From Megaleporinus macrocephalus (Eukaryota; Chordata; Actinopteri; Characiformes; Anostomidae), in NCBI GenBank assembly GCA_021613375.1, contig CM038709.1, positions 37,294,428 to 37,358,427 on the forward strand: a stretch of 64,000 nucleotides of DNA. Reading direction: 5' to 3'. Shown here one piece after another: positions 25,565 through 37,888 of the stretch. The translations under genes were made by a program, and so were the position numbers. The notes under the pieces are model-generated. The model had not been told where the DNA came from, did no database searches, and worked only from the letters and a program-made list of their open reading frames with translations. Positions within the stretch are counted from its first letter, which is position 1. Each line of letters starts with the position of its first letter.

Positions 25565-26469
25565 GCTAGCCGTATTTCATGAAACAAGCATCTACTGTAG
25601 CTCTGCTCCACAGTAGCACCAAGTTTTAGCCTTATCTGTAGACTTGCTCTTAAACATGCCCTTGCACTATAAAGTCCCTCCCAACGTCCCACCCACAGCG
25701 TTTGACTGACTGGATTGACAGTGAAAACGGGCAGCTGTCCGAGACCATTAAGACAATGAATGTGAAATGTCAAAAGGCCTTTGCTTTCCCGCATTAACTT
25801 TAACAGCCACTAAGCACTACGGGCGGGAATCACCAAATATGATATTATCACGACACTTAAGTCATTTACTGCAATTTTAGAAATATTGCAATATGCCTAG
25901 TACTGCGATAACATTGCAATTTACTGCCCCTTCGCAACTGCAAACTTCAATCATTTATATTGCAGTAAAACAGGGCTGTCAAGCAAACACACTGACTAAC
26001 ACTGTCGTAAAAGCCTTGCTTTGCATTTATATAACAAATTATCGATTCTTGGCGTGCGTAATGAAGGGGCTGAAGCAGGTTGTAAGTGCAGAGTGGCTTT
26101 ATTAAGAGCAGGCCAATACTCAGGGTCCATACAACAGGCAGAGGTCACAACACATGCAGGCAACATCGGAGAGATACCAATACTTAAAAAAACAGGAGAC
26201 AAAACCAGGAAAACACAACACAAAGACTCAGAACTCAGAAACACAAAGACTCTGCAAACACACTGGGAACACAAAGGGGTACATATGTGTGTCCAGGATC
26301 AGCTGCATATGTGTGGAATGGGTGGAGCAGATGGAGAAAGGGAGTAGCCAGAAAAAAAGTAGCGTAGTATTGTGCAAGCCCAGGAGAGTGTAGTATGTGA
26401 CAGAATGTGTGCAGTGATACAATATTTTCATACAAAATATCCCGAAACTAAGCTGTATCAACTGCTCCC

Positions 26470-26640
26470 TACATGTTCTGGGTCGTGGAGGGTGCTGAAG
26501 CCTATCCCAGCACTCACTGGGCAGAAGGCAGAAAAAACAAGTCACACACACACAGCTACAAGCACTCTGGCATCTCCAATCAGCTTGGTTGCATGTCTAT
26601 GGACTGTGGGAGGGAACCGAAGCATGCAAGGGAAACCCAC
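26470..26640 (-). repeat. Diverged reversed SINE-like fragment
   Basis: It contains GCCTATCCCAGCACTCACTGG, GGACTGTGGGAGGGAACCGA-type sequence and GGGAAACCCAC, in the order of the reversed SINE body but heavily diverged. Confidence 0.5.
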
Positions 26641-26683
26641 ACTGACACAGGCGAAAGCACTACCCACTGCTACCCCTCACCTC

Positions 26684-26686
<3 letters not shown>

Positions 26687-26779
<93 letters not shown>
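26687..26779. repeat. (AT)n microsatellite
   Basis: An uninterrupted TA/AT tract of about 93 bp. Confidence 0.97.
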
Positions 26780-26782
<3 letters not shown>

Positions 26783-27142
26783 AGGGCTGTGTATTGGCAA
26801 AATCTGGCAGTACAATATATATTGTGATATTGCGGTCACGATTCAATATACTGCATCATGATATATTGCGATATTGCAAGCAAAGTGATATTGCGATTTT
26901 TCAAATCCTACTATTAAAACACACCGCTGTATGAACAGGTTTGCCAATGCTTACAATAGCCTTGCACCCTTCTGTTGCTTGTTAATGTTGGAGTGTAGCT
27001 AAAAATGGATTACAATCTAGCCATCTAGTGGTTAGAGGTTTAAACACAACACACAATAATTCACTTTCTGCCAGGAATCTGTGTATTAACACTGTGTTTT
27101 TGAGAATCGATACAGTATCACAACACATAATATCCTATTATT

Positions 27143-27144
<2 letters not shown>

Positions 27145-27224
<80 letters not shown>
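27145..27224. repeat. (AT)n microsatellite
   Basis: An uninterrupted AT tract of about 80 bp. Confidence 0.97.
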
Positions 27225-27229
<5 letters not shown>

Positions 27230-27354
27230 AACACCATCATTGACAAAAGGGACCTTTTATGATCATATTTTAATCTACTAGAGCACATTTAAGTTCTACA
27301 ATTTTCGAAAAACACAATATTTTCTGATACTGCAGCTCTGTATTCACCTGTCTG

Positions 27355-27628
27355 TAATAAGCACAGTGTACTCTGATTGGTCAGCTTTCCCACTCTGTTC
27401 CGACTGGTCAATTGCTAGGGTGGTTAAAGAGGTTTATGGCATCCTACTACAAGTCCTGCCCCAGCCGACATCCAATAAGATTACATCACCTTGTAACACA
27501 GAAAAAAGGCCTAGAATTCTAACAGGGTGTTTCAGCTGAGAGAAGTGGTTTCAGTGGGAGAGAGTTTCTCCACCCGGTGTGTATTTTGGGCTTCATAACT
27601 TTGCAGAGCGTTTACATGCACACAAAGC
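27355..27628. repeat. Dispersed repeat B, copy 2
   Basis: This is the counterpart of 14310-14755, in the same orientation. It shares ACTCTGATTGGTCAGCTTTC-type sequence, TTACATCACCTTGTAACA and GTGGGAGAGAGTTTCTCC. Confidence 0.7.
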
Positions 27629-28284
27629 TAAAACTCATTAAAGGAAAGAGAAAATAATAATAGAATATATGTTAGCATATCAGCATAATAGCACCCCTTT
27701 TTAAATAACCAAAACATGAGAAATGCAGCCTGATCTTCAGCATGAGGATAGTATGTTATGATGAGAATTAGTTTTTTCTCTCTGTGGTGATAAAGTGTAT
27801 TAAATTCAGTGCAACTCACTGAAGATTAAGGACACACTTACTGGATGGTCTATATATAGAGATTTGTTAGAGGAGCTGTAGTGCCATCACTCAAGAGCAG
27901 TTATTACGCTCTCTAACAATAAACTGTAGTGCACTCACAGGGACTTGACATCATAATCACCTTCTGTGGCTTACAATAGGACTTTTTTGGTTAGAGCAGG
28001 ACTCAGACACAGGAGTGCTCAAAAACAAAATGAACACACTTAAGTGGGTTGAGCTGGCAGACAACATGCATTCCACCTCTAATGCCTGTTAACACCGAAC
28101 TGCCAAATGTTTGGACAAACAAAGGTCTGGTTTATGTAAAAATCTCCACTACGAGATCCACAGACACAGAATGACACAGTGGGCTTCAGATTATAATGTG
28201 TGGAAAGTAACTGGATCCAAATATGATCACTCATTAACTCTCATTTTATAAAGAAATCAAAGCACAGCTAACTGTGAAGGTAAC

Positions 28285-28690
28285 AAACACTTGGGATGGG
28301 AAACAGGTGTCAGAAAATAATGATACACTTAAATATTGCAGTATTGATGCTGTGTCAATTCTCTACAACACAGTATTGATTGCTGATTGATCGTTTATGG
28401 AAAGATGGATGCAGACAGTGGTTCATTTTATGTTGTGTTTAAAGCCCCAACTACATGGAAGTGTTGTAATCACTCTATAGCCATTAGTCTCTTCCACTCC
28501 AATGTAAACAAGTAGAATAACGACACGTAAGCTAAAGTTAGCAGTGGTTATACATATGGTGGTGTGTTTTTATACAATGACAGTTTTCCTAAACTTTGAT
28601 TTATAAATAGCAACATATTGCCACTTACAATATCGTAATATATCACAATATCACAATATCATGCCAGTACAGCCACAGTGGGAAACACAG
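28285..28690. repeat. Dispersed repeat C, copy 1
   Basis: It shares GACAGTGGTTCATTTT, TCTTCCACTCCAA, GTGTTTTT and GACAGTTTTCCTAAA-type blocks with 59385-59640. The right end contains several TATCACAATATC-like repeats. The class is not known. Confidence 0.55.
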
Positions 28691-29479
28691 CAAAGTTTAC
28701 ATCACAGTATGTGATATACACCACATTTTAAGTACTTGGTGCATTATAAATTCAGGTTTTGCAAACATAAAAATAATAAAGAAAGAAGGAACAATGGTAC
28801 AAAAAATAGGACTGTAATAATAATTTACAATAATGCAAATTTTAATAATAATAGTGCAAGTTTTAAATCATCTATAGAAGTTCATGCTTAAGCAGTGTGC
28901 AAAGGCTAGAGTTCACCCCTTGTTAAATTATTTTTCAGTGTCAAGAAATAGGCGTAGAGCATATATCACCCAGAACATTACCAATAATCCTCAACAGCTG
29001 AACATGATAAGAAACTTCCAGCATTTTCTAATTTCTCCATTGTTTTAAGGTTAGTTGGTCTTTCAGTTTTTCAAGGAAATCTGCAGCCAGTCTTAGAACT
29101 CATTTACACTTTCTTTACAAACAAAAGCGAACACGTTGGTTTCAAACGCTGTTGTCATCGTTGTCCACATACTTCCATCTGTCTTTTACAATGGCATGGA
29201 TGTTAAATAATACGTTCACTAGAGGGCAGACCGGAGTCAAACGTTTCTGGCATTAAACATGGTAAAACTTAATTTTGAGAAGTTGCACAGCTCTTCCTAA
29301 AGCTACTTCTTCTTCTCGTGTCCAAAGTGTTGTAAATATTTCTTACATACCATGCCCATCAGTTAAAGTGAGCCTGAGACACAAATGCTACAGAGGTTAC
29401 GAGAAGTTCAGCAAATCCCAGCATTTTATGGCAGGAACCTCCCAAGGAAACCTGCCCAAACCCAGGAGATAACAGCTTG

Positions 29480-29650
29480 GCCAGATGGGTCACATGGGTC
29501 AGATGAAAAATAAAGGCTGGCCTATAAGACAGTGCAGTTGCCAGTCAAAGTCAGAGCTTTATTAGAGCATGTCTACACTGCGGTATCTTCCAGAATGAAC
29601 AATCGGCCTCCCTCTTCATTTTAACAGCAAGTTAAGAAGTCACAACAAGA
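29480..29650 (+). mobile_element. LTR-like fragment, family A
   Basis: A TATA-like GGCCTATAAGAC is followed by the family's terminal phrase GGCCTCCCTCTTCATT and an end in GTCACAACA. Only the 3' part is recognisable. Confidence 0.5.
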
Positions 29651-29754
29651 CATGTGGGCCATAAACCAACTATGATATGGCTGGTCATGTCTTGCTTGAG
29701 CTAGATATATGCATTGAATTTGAATTGAATTTAGAATCATTTACCACTTGTGTT

Positions 29755-29975
29755 TGCCTTGACCTCCGCATTTAACCCATTCATGCAATGAAACACCCAC
29801 ATATACACACACACTAGTGAGCACATTGCCCGGAGCGGTGGGCAGCTCTATCCACAGCGCCTGGGGAGCAGTTGGGGGTTAGGTGCTTTGCTCAAGGGCA
29901 CCTCAGTCGTGTGCTGTTGGTCCTGAGGATCGAACCAACAATCTTCTGGTCACAAGACAGGATTACTAACCTTTA
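29755..29975. repeat. Common fish dispersed repeat (short interspersed type)
   Basis: It carries GCCCGGAGCGGTGGGCAG, GGGGAGCAGTTGGGGGTTAG and CTCAAGGGCACCTCAGTCGT, followed by GGATCGAACC, which resembles a tRNA B box. I know this sequence type as abundant in teleost genomes; the family name was not verified. Confidence 0.65.
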
Positions 29976-30295
29976 GCCCTCATCATACCCAGCCCACACA
30001 ATTGGTGGTTATTTTTAGTTTCATAAATCTATCTGTATACAGAAGCTTTCAAAGAACGTACACAAGTATAATCTAAATGAATGCCGAGTCCAGGAAGAAG
30101 GCTCCGTCTGTATCCATATCAGTATTGAGCAGAAATTGAGCATTGAGCATAAATAAGCCATTAGAAGTTGATTTTGGATTTTACTTTTGTAGGATCTTAT
30201 TTGGATTTTATTTTGGGAAAAACACACTATAGTGTCTGTTCGGAATGTATGGAACATCAGGTGGCCAGAACAGTGCGAGAACGTCCTCGTTTTAT

Positions 30296-30629
30296 TGTCC
30301 CCGACAGTGGGAGGCCTTTATGACAGGCAATCTTAGGCTCGAGAACCAGACCCTGCGATGTTGTCTTTAGACCCCCTGGGCTCGAGAACCCCTCCACCCA
30401 GGAAGTTTACGACATGGCCCAGAGACAGCCCGGAGACGAAATTTGCGACATGTTCAGGAGGAGTCCAGGATGGAGGGACGGACCTATAAAGAGGCTATAC
30501 AGCTTAAAGCAGGCAGACCAGCTTCTGACCAGCTTCAGTAAAGACGGTTCCGCAATTCCAAATTAAACAAGCTTAAAACTCTGACTGGTCTCCCTCTTCA
30601 TTCTGACGGCAAAAAACAAAGTTACAACA
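30296..30629 (+). mobile_element. Solo LTR-like sequence, family A
   Basis: It begins TGTCCCCGACAG, has GACCTATAAAGAGGC as a TATA-like region, and ends CTGGTCTCCCTCTTCATTC followed by GTTACAACA. Two related copies are in this intron or the next. No target duplication was recognised, so the left limit is tentative. Confidence 0.6.
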
Positions 30630-30639
30630 CTTTCCATTA

Positions 30640-30750
30640 CCATCCAAGTAACCCCACCACATTCAGTGATACTGAGGTCTGGACTCTGGGGTGATCAGTC
30701 CATTGTTCTGAGAACACCAGCAGCTTTAACGTCTGTTTACATCCTCTCAG
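30640..30750 (-). mobile_element. Short Tc1-like fragment, reversed
   Basis: Minus-strand sequence matches the region around CCAGA(C)CTCAxxATCACTGAATGTG and GAACACCAGCAGC of the copies at 8726 and 19040. It is too short for further analysis. Confidence 0.55.
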
Positions 30751-30756
30751 TTCCAC

Positions 30757-31012
30757 GTGCCTCTGTTTACGTTTCTCGTGTTGTCATGTGCTCCTTTGCC
30801 TCCGCCCTTGCCCCGCCTCGCTCACCTGTGCCTCATTAGTGTTCAGTCCTGTGACCTGTTCCCTCTTGTTAGCCTGCTATTGGTGTAGCTCTAAGTAACC
30901 CGTTTGTTTACATTTAGTTTTGTTTATTTATTAAAAAAGTCTAGTTTATTTAAAAGCTTGCGTGTGTGTCCGCCATTCTCTCTTGTCTCGTCTCGCCTTG
31001 TTTGTATTGAAT
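30757..31012 (+). mobile_element. Possible solo LTR, family B
   Basis: It is pyrimidine-rich, with TGTCATGTGCTCCTTTG near the left, then CTCACCTGTGCCTCATTAG, and at the right TGTCTCGTCTCGCC followed by AATAAA. The layout resembles fish Gypsy LTRs, but no boundary could be proved. Confidence 0.4.
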
Positions 31013-31622
31013 AAACAAAAAGTAAAACTAAAACTAATATACTTCTACACTTTAAAAAATCCCACTTGAATCTAAAACCTCAACAAAAAGCCCAAGGCTA
31101 AAAACGGTGTGTATTTTAAGTAAGTCAGGAAGAGCAGGTTCAGGAAGGAAGGACAGGGGTTTAAATTTGATGCCCTCGCTGTCAGGCATGGGCGGACAAC
31201 TTACCAGGCCAGCTGATGGAAAACACTTAACAAAAACAGACCATGCAAGCCATTTTAAACCCAGTCGCAGACAGAAATGTGCATCATTAGCCGGAATCCG
31301 AAGCTGATATTTATGACATAGAGTCTAGTGCTGTAAATAAATAAAGAAATAAATAAGCATCCAGCACAAATCCGAGACTTCAGAGACGAAGAGTGAAGAA
31401 CATTTACCTGTTTCCTGATCTTTTACAGTGTGATTAACTCTGCACAAGCCTGTCGCCCTCACTGTCAGCACCCAACTGCTCTACAAGATAGCTCATCTGG
31501 TTTTCTTGAATAATTGTCCAATTTTCCAACCAGAAATTGTTCCAAATGTGCATAAAACAACTTCAAGACACTGAGTCGCTTCCTAAAGACGCCTCTAGAA
31601 AAGCTCTGTATTAGTCATACAT

Positions 31623-31624
<2 letters not shown>

Positions 31625-31688
<64 letters not shown>
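31625..31688. repeat. (AT)n(GT)n microsatellite
   Basis: About 56 bp of AT repeats pass into four GT units. Confidence 0.97.
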
Positions 31689-31909
31689 AATCGTGCTGCT
31701 ATACAACACAGTAAACACAACAGGTGAGATATATCCTGTTGTGAAATCTTATTCAGCATCTTCAGTACTGTCAGGCGATACATCGCCTACACTAGTGTAT
31801 TGTGATACTGATGCACTGTGATATCGTTTTTTAGTTTTAGTGATACTGTCAGTGATATACTTGAGAGCTTTATAACTGTGACATATTGTCTAGAATATAG
31901 CAGTGCAAT

Positions 31910-32241
31910 GGCGGCACGGTGGTGTATTGGCTAGCACTGTCGCCTCACAGCAAGACGGTCTAGGTAGTTCTGTGTGGAGTGTATATGTTCTCCTCTGGCT
32001 TGAGTGGGTTTCCTCTGGGTACTCCGGTTTCCTCCCATAGTCAAAACACATGCATGATAGGTTAATTGGTCACTTCAATTGCCCATAGGTGTGAGTGTGT
32101 GAGTGAGTGTTGGCCATGCGATGAACTGGCGAACTGTCTATGGTGTACCCTGCCTTTGCCCAATGACGCTGGGATTGGCTCCAACCTCCCTCGTGTCCCC
32201 GACTAGTGGGATTAAGCAGCAGATAATGGATGGATGGATGG
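31910..32241 (+). mobile_element. tRNA-derived SINE, near full length, with target duplication
   Basis: It begins GCGGCACGGTGGTGTATTGG, continues TAGCACTGTCGCCTCACAGC (tRNA-like head), and has the body AATTGCCCATAGGTGTGAGT and a GGAT-repeat tail. Flanks 31897-31909 and 32242-32254 are the same 13-bp word with one mismatch (ATAGCAGTGCAAT and ATAGGAGTGCAAT), as expected for target-primed reverse transcription. Confidence 0.9.
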
Positions 32242-32853
32242 ATAGGAGTGCAATAACACTTTGATATTTTGTTGCAGTGTACATTTACTGCGATAACCTT
32301 ATACCACAACATCACAGCTTTTATTTCCATTTTATTTTTTAAGAACTGAAGAGTCCGGTTAAGGTCAGGACACAGCCTCCCTGGACCATTCTTGCACTTT
32401 TGCTTTCACTCTTTCTTTTCACTATTAACCATAACCATGTTTTAGTGAACTCACTCAAGTTTAGGGTTTTTTTCTGACCGTAAAGTTGATAGCTATCCAC
32501 TCCCCTCCCAGTGTGCTGGACATTTCTGAACCCACTTCCAGTCAATTTGACTTCTCTTCAGTTGTTTTCTTTACTTGAGGATTTTTTTATGTCCACGGAT
32601 ACGTACTCCCATGCGGTTGCATAAGGAATGAGTAGCTACTCACTGCAAAGAATTGTTGTAGCCAAAACATATGAATCACTGCAGTAATCATCCAATCAAA
32701 GCATCTTAAGTATTAACTTCTTTAAATACAAACAATGTTTTAAATGCAAAAAGCGAAATATTGTGATACCGAATGTTCTCAATACAGCCCAGAATTAATC
32801 TTTAGAAAATCCCACGGCTTGTAAACCATACGCAGTTGAATTAATGCTGTAGC

Positions 32854-33066
32854 TTAGTGATGTTCTGAGAAATTAAAGGAAAATATAACACAATGCAGGA
32901 GAAAGGGCTTAGCAACACACCAGACAACAGCATAATGAGACAGATAGAATAGAGAGAAACTGCTTAACTGGGATTTGAAGGCTGAGAAGGAAGAGGTGCT
33001 GTGAAAGCTCTGTGGGAGTGTGCTCCAGAGTTTAGGAACCACTACACTGAAAGACCTGCCACCCAT
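32854..33066 (-). mobile_element. LINE ORF2 C-terminal remnant
   Basis: The minus strand encodes MGGRSFSVVVPKLWSTLPQS followed by SAFKSQL. The pattern (G)xRSFSxxxPxLWNxLPxxxR...FKxxL is the conserved end of the reverse-transcriptase polyprotein in several fish non-LTR retrotransposon clades. The frame is open for 70 codons, but nothing upstream of it is recognisable, so this is a 5'-truncated dead copy. Confidence 0.75.
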
Positions 33067-34146
33067 GGAAGAAAGTGAGAACTAAGGGTAAGGATATAGC
33101 AACTATGCATTATGCTTACTCATTAAACCACAGGCAGCCAAAGCCCTGCACTCAGCAATTGCCGGGTTTAGCTTAGGCACATTAAGAGCCAGCTGTGCTG
33201 AACACCAGTCCTCTAAGACCACTGTTTACCACCCCTGTGGTAGACCAAGCCAGCATTGGTCCAACCTTACTGTTAACCTGGAAAGAAGGACCTTCTAATC
33301 TAAGCACCATGAAGTCTAAAATCCTTCATGGAGATATACAGGTAAGCTTATACTGTTCCATTTTCTCTCCACATGGTGTTGCTCTTTCACGTAAGAGGCA
33401 ATAAGAGACATAGTATCTCCTTTCTGACCCCCCACCCTCACCCTAATCTGTAGCGTCACTTCTCCCATTACATCACAGCCTGTCCTCCCAACTGTCCTCC
33501 GCACTGTATTTCCACTCATGATGAAACACTGCCCTCTCTCAGGCTGCCTCCTTGCCTCTACCCTTCCACCTTGGAAATAAAAAAAAAACAGCAACAATAC
33601 ATCTTCCCAATTACCCGTCTACAACAACTCAACCTCTGCCCCAGGGCACGGCCAACTTCCACTCATACCCGGGGGGAGCAGCCTGACTTAGACACAGGGC
33701 CTACGTAAACAGCTTCCCCCCAACGCTTCATTATCTCTATTCTCATATTCGGCTCTCTATTCTCCTCTGTTAGGATGCGGCCCGCTTGCGTCGCGACGCT
33801 CTCCCAGGGGCCGGTTTCATCAGCCCCGCTATTACGTGCGCTTGTGGCGCTGTTAAACATTTCGCACCACTAAAGCCCTGGGTGATGTGAATGCGCCCCG
33901 GAGAGCAGAGGGAGCGTAAATTAAGATCATTTCTGGCGTCATTTGAAGGAGGAATACAAACCAGCTGGTCTAGAATAATCATCCAGTTTCCACTAGACCA
34001 TTGAAAAGGTGTGCAACAGTGACTGAAGCTCATCTGCCTTTAAAAACATGACTGATGACGTCTTGACGCCAATTTTTAGCCTTAAAACTGCTTGTTAACA
34101 AACACACATTTAGCAGATTGCTAACAGTTGATACGTCTTAAACTTT

Positions 34147-34259
34147 CAGATATGAGTTAATAACCATTATGTGTCCCATAGATAAACACAGATAATGCTA
34201 GTACACTGTATTATCTGTGTTTATCTATGGCACACGTAATCGTTATTAACTCATATCTG
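34147..34259. repeat. Long near-perfect hairpin (inverted repeat)
   Basis: Two 50-bp arms (34147-34196 and 34210-34259) are reverse complements with three mismatches, around a 13-nt spacer. Weaker pairing extends a few bases beyond both arms. It could be a fold-back element or a hairpin in the pre-mRNA. Confidence 0.95.
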
Positions 34260-34653
34260 GGAGTTTATATAAACTACAGCAACGCTAGCTCATTTAGCTG
34301 AATGACTTACTTAAGTTTCGGTCACGTTTACCTGTCTAGTCCATTTAATATGAAGTGTTCTGCTTCGTTTTTCAGGCAGTGGACAAACAGGAATGGCCAG
34401 TCTTGTGGGGTTAGCTTCAGCCTAACATGGACAAAAGAGCTCTCTCATACCGCATCATGAACAGCCTTCAGGGCCATGTGCACGGAATAAGACACAAAGC
34501 AGCTGGTACTGAAGTGCGAATTAAATTAATAACGTTTATTTGACGGCCGGAGGGACAAAATACAAATGAGGTGAGAAATGAAACAAGTTAGCTTCTTAAT
34601 AGATTTTCTGTTCCACCTTAAATGTATAGCTGCCAACAAGGCTGGTGCTCTAT

Positions 34654-34881
34654 TTAAGGTGAAACAGAAAATAAAAAAAAAGGTGGAAAAATAAAAGCTG
34701 GAGGATCCACAAAGCGAACACGACACTTGAGGTGGTCCCAACAATTAGCAATTAGAGGTCCAGGGTAGTACTTTGAAGTCTTGGTCATCTCTTCAAACCA
34801 AAATAGGACTTGTCTAGCTGTGTGATGTGTTGCATCGTCTTGCTGGAAGATCCCATCTGCTGCAGGAAAGACAATCAGCAT
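34654..34881 (-). mobile_element. Tc1-like transposase remnant
   Basis: The minus strand encodes GIFQQDDATHHTARQVLFWF, which fits the (F/W)QQDNxxxHxA motif around the second catalytic Asp of Tc1-type transposases. It is followed by a degraded stretch with NCWDHLK in place of the PIExxWDxLK motif. Both termini are missing. Confidence 0.75.
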
Positions 34882-35239
34882 ATAGGGCTGTACGTGATCT
34901 GCTAAGATGAATTCATATGCAAATCAGCTGAGAGTTTAAAGCTTCCACCATCAGAAGTAGTCATAATAATGTGACTCAACTGTGTATTTGTATAATATAT
35001 AGTTATATATTTCAATTTTGCACAATACCAGTAATGTACATTGTTCAAAAACTGAAAGGATCCCAGAATAAAACATTACTGCTTACCTAGAAAAATATGT
35101 TTACATGGTTTTAGAGAAATCTATACACTGTGATATCTGACAACACCATCAGAAACATTAACTATACCTCACACTGCCAAATAAGCTGCTGTAATTTGAC
35201 TGTCAGAACAAATTTGATGAGTAATGATGAGAAATATCC

Positions 35240-35316
35240 AACATCCATCCATAATCTTATGCTTTATCCAGCTAGTACACCATGGACAGGTCGCCAGCCA
35301 ACACACGCTTACGCAC
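35240..35316 (-). repeat. Reversed SINE fragment
   Basis: It carries CCATCCATAATCTTATGC, GTACACCATGGACAGGTCGC and ACGCACACCTAC, the reversed 3' half of the SINE with a deletion. Confidence 0.65.
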
Positions 35317-36667
35317 ACCTACAAAATATAAATATATATATATTTTTTGCATTTATTACATCTGCTCTGTGTTTGAATAGAGTTCAAAGGAAGCGGCTGA
35401 ATCTGGTCACAGCTGAACGAGGCTACAGGGTCAAAGAAAAATGAAAAGCGGAGTCTGAAAGCCAAGTTTAAAGAAATGAAGGACGCGAACCAAATAATTA
35501 GCTATGGCTGAATAATGTTCCCTGTTAACAGTGAGCTGTCAGTCACTGGAACTTCATAATGGTTCCTGTGATGCTGGAGAAGCTGAAACGGGGATGATTG
35601 TTTACTTCTGGACGCTCTTCTGCTCTTTTGCACTGCGGCTCAGTTACAGAACTGATTCAAACTAATGTTGGATATAGATCACCTTTAGAATGTAATGTGA
35701 AAAGCCTAACAAGCCAATCATTTTTGGTGGGAGAATCGGACTTGGGCCACTTTTACCTGCTGTGTGAACGCAGTATATTATCAACTCTAGAAACTGACAA
35801 ACTGGTGGTTGCTTGCACTACTTCTTAGCTCCTTAAGCACTGTAGCTTCCACACCTTTTGGAGTAAGAAAACGGTAAAAATGTGACTGTCCGCCGGCAAA
35901 TGCTTTAAGAACGAGACACCGGCTGACGCATGCAGACAGTAATTGTCTTGACGAAAGTTTTCAGTGTGACATGTTTTGCCGAGGCGAGAGTAGGTGAACA
36001 ATAGGAAAACGTTTTCAACCCCAGCCACTCCAGTTTAATATGTTCCAGCGGGCTTTCTTTCACCTCCATTCGCGCGTCCTCAAGCAGCACTGCGGCTCCC
36101 CGGGGAGAAGAGGACCTGAGTGTGTATCAGAAATAGAGAGCGCGTCTCAGAGCCTCAGAGGCCTTTACAGGAGAGCTAAGACAGGAACACTGTCCTGAGG
36201 GGCTAAACAGGCACTCTCTCACTCTCTCCATCTCCCTCTCCTCTTCCCTTCGGTATTTCGTTCTCTCTCTCCTTCTCCACCCCCTCTTCTCTCTCCCTCC
36301 CACCCTCTCACTCGTCGCCTCTGATGGGCATTGCACTCCTACATCGAAAAACATCAGAGCACATGTATTATTTACCGCTGCTCAGCGGACTAGAAAAAAA
36401 GACAAAATATCTGAAGGGATCCGGAACCCCTGACAGGTGATGATTCCATCACACAGAGTCAGTGTTGCTGAGCGTGAGCTTGGGGAGAGGCAACTGGGAA
36501 AATTAACACCCAAGGCGTTTTGGTTACGCCTATTTTAAACATATGAATGTAAACAAATGTTTTGAAGGATTAGGGCTTTTTTCCATAATAGCAATATACC
36601 GTGTCTGAGAGCGCAAAAAAAGAGAACACACGTTTCAGAATCATTTTTTTTTCATAGGCCTATATAG

Positions 36668-37888
36668 CATCTATAAGACTAAGACATAACACTAACGCTG
36701 GAAATCTTTACAGATTAATAAGATAAAACCTATAACACTCTCTCTATAAAACTAACGCTGTATATCTTTACAGATATAAAAGATTAAACCTATAAGACTC
36801 TCTCTATAACATTAACAGTGGGTATCTTTACAGATAAATAAGATTAAACCCATAAGATTCTCTATATAACACTAACAGTGGATATATTTACAGATAAATA
36901 AAATTAAACCTATAAGACTCTCTCTATAACACTAACAGTGGATATCTTTACAGATAAATAAGATTCAACCTATAAGACTCTCTCTATAACACTAACGCTG
37001 GATATATTTACAGATAAATAAGATTAAACCTATAAGACTCTCTATAACACTAACAGTGGATATCTTTACAGATAAATAAGATTAAACCTATAAGACTCTC
37101 TCTATAACACTAATGCTGGATATCTTTACAGTTAAATAAGATTAAACCTATAAGACTCTATAACACTAACAGTGGATATCTTTACAGAAAAATAAGATTA
37201 AACCTATAAGACTCTCTCTATAACACTAACAGTGGATATCTTTACAGATAAATAAGATTAAACCTATATAACTCTCTCTATAACACTAACAGTGGATATC
37301 TTTACAGATAAATAAGATTAAACCTATATTACTCTCTCTATAACACTAACAGTGGATATCTTTACAGATAAATAAGATTAAACCTATAAGACTCTCTCTA
37401 TGACACTAACGCTGGATATATTTACAAATAAATAAGATTAAACCTATAAGACTTTCTCTATAACACTAATGGTGGATATCTTTACAGATAAATAAGAGTA
37501 AAACCTATAAGACTCTCTCTATAACACTAACAGTGGATATCTTTACAGATAAATGAGATTAAACCTATAAGACTCTATAACACTAACAGTGGATATCTTT
37601 ACAGAAAAATAAGATTAAACCTATAAGACTCTCTCTATAACACTAACAGTGGATATCTTTACAGATAAATAAGATTAAACCTATAAGACTTTCTCTGTAA
37701 CACTAACGCTGGATATCTTTACAGTTAAATAAGATTAAACCTATAAGATTCTCTCTATAACACTAACGCTGGATATCTTTACAGATATATAAGATTAAAC
37801 CTATAAGATTCTCTCTATAACACTAACGCTGGATATCTTTACAGTTAAATAAGATTAAACCTATAAGACTCTCTCTATAACACTAACT
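36668..37888. repeat. 60-bp minisatellite, about 20 copies
   Basis: About 20 head-to-tail copies of a unit carry ATAAGATTAAACCTATAAGA, CTCTCTCTATAACACTAAC and AGTGGATATCTTTACAG. Some units are shortened by four to six bases in the CT stretch. The outer units at the left are the most diverged. Two neighbouring variants (short CT stretch with AGAAAAATAAG, then a standard unit) recur as a pair near 37150-37260 and 37570-37680, pointing to block duplication. Confidence 0.97.

Noticed and set aside
26372..26827. A 151-codon plus-strand open frame
   Set aside because: Its C-terminal third is the translation of an AT dinucleotide tract, and the first part is a diverged SINE fragment.
29930..29945. 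Possible tRNA gene (GGATCGAACC B-box-like motif)
   Set aside because: There is no A box at a suitable distance and no cloverleaf. The motif belongs to a common dispersed fish repeat.
36127..36354. Arginine- and glutamate-rich minus-strand open frame
   Set aside because: It is the translation of a CT-rich low-complexity stretch (36210-36310).
36668..37888. Possible CRISPR array
   Set aside because: The units are contiguous 60-bp tandem copies without unique spacers, and the DNA is vertebrate.
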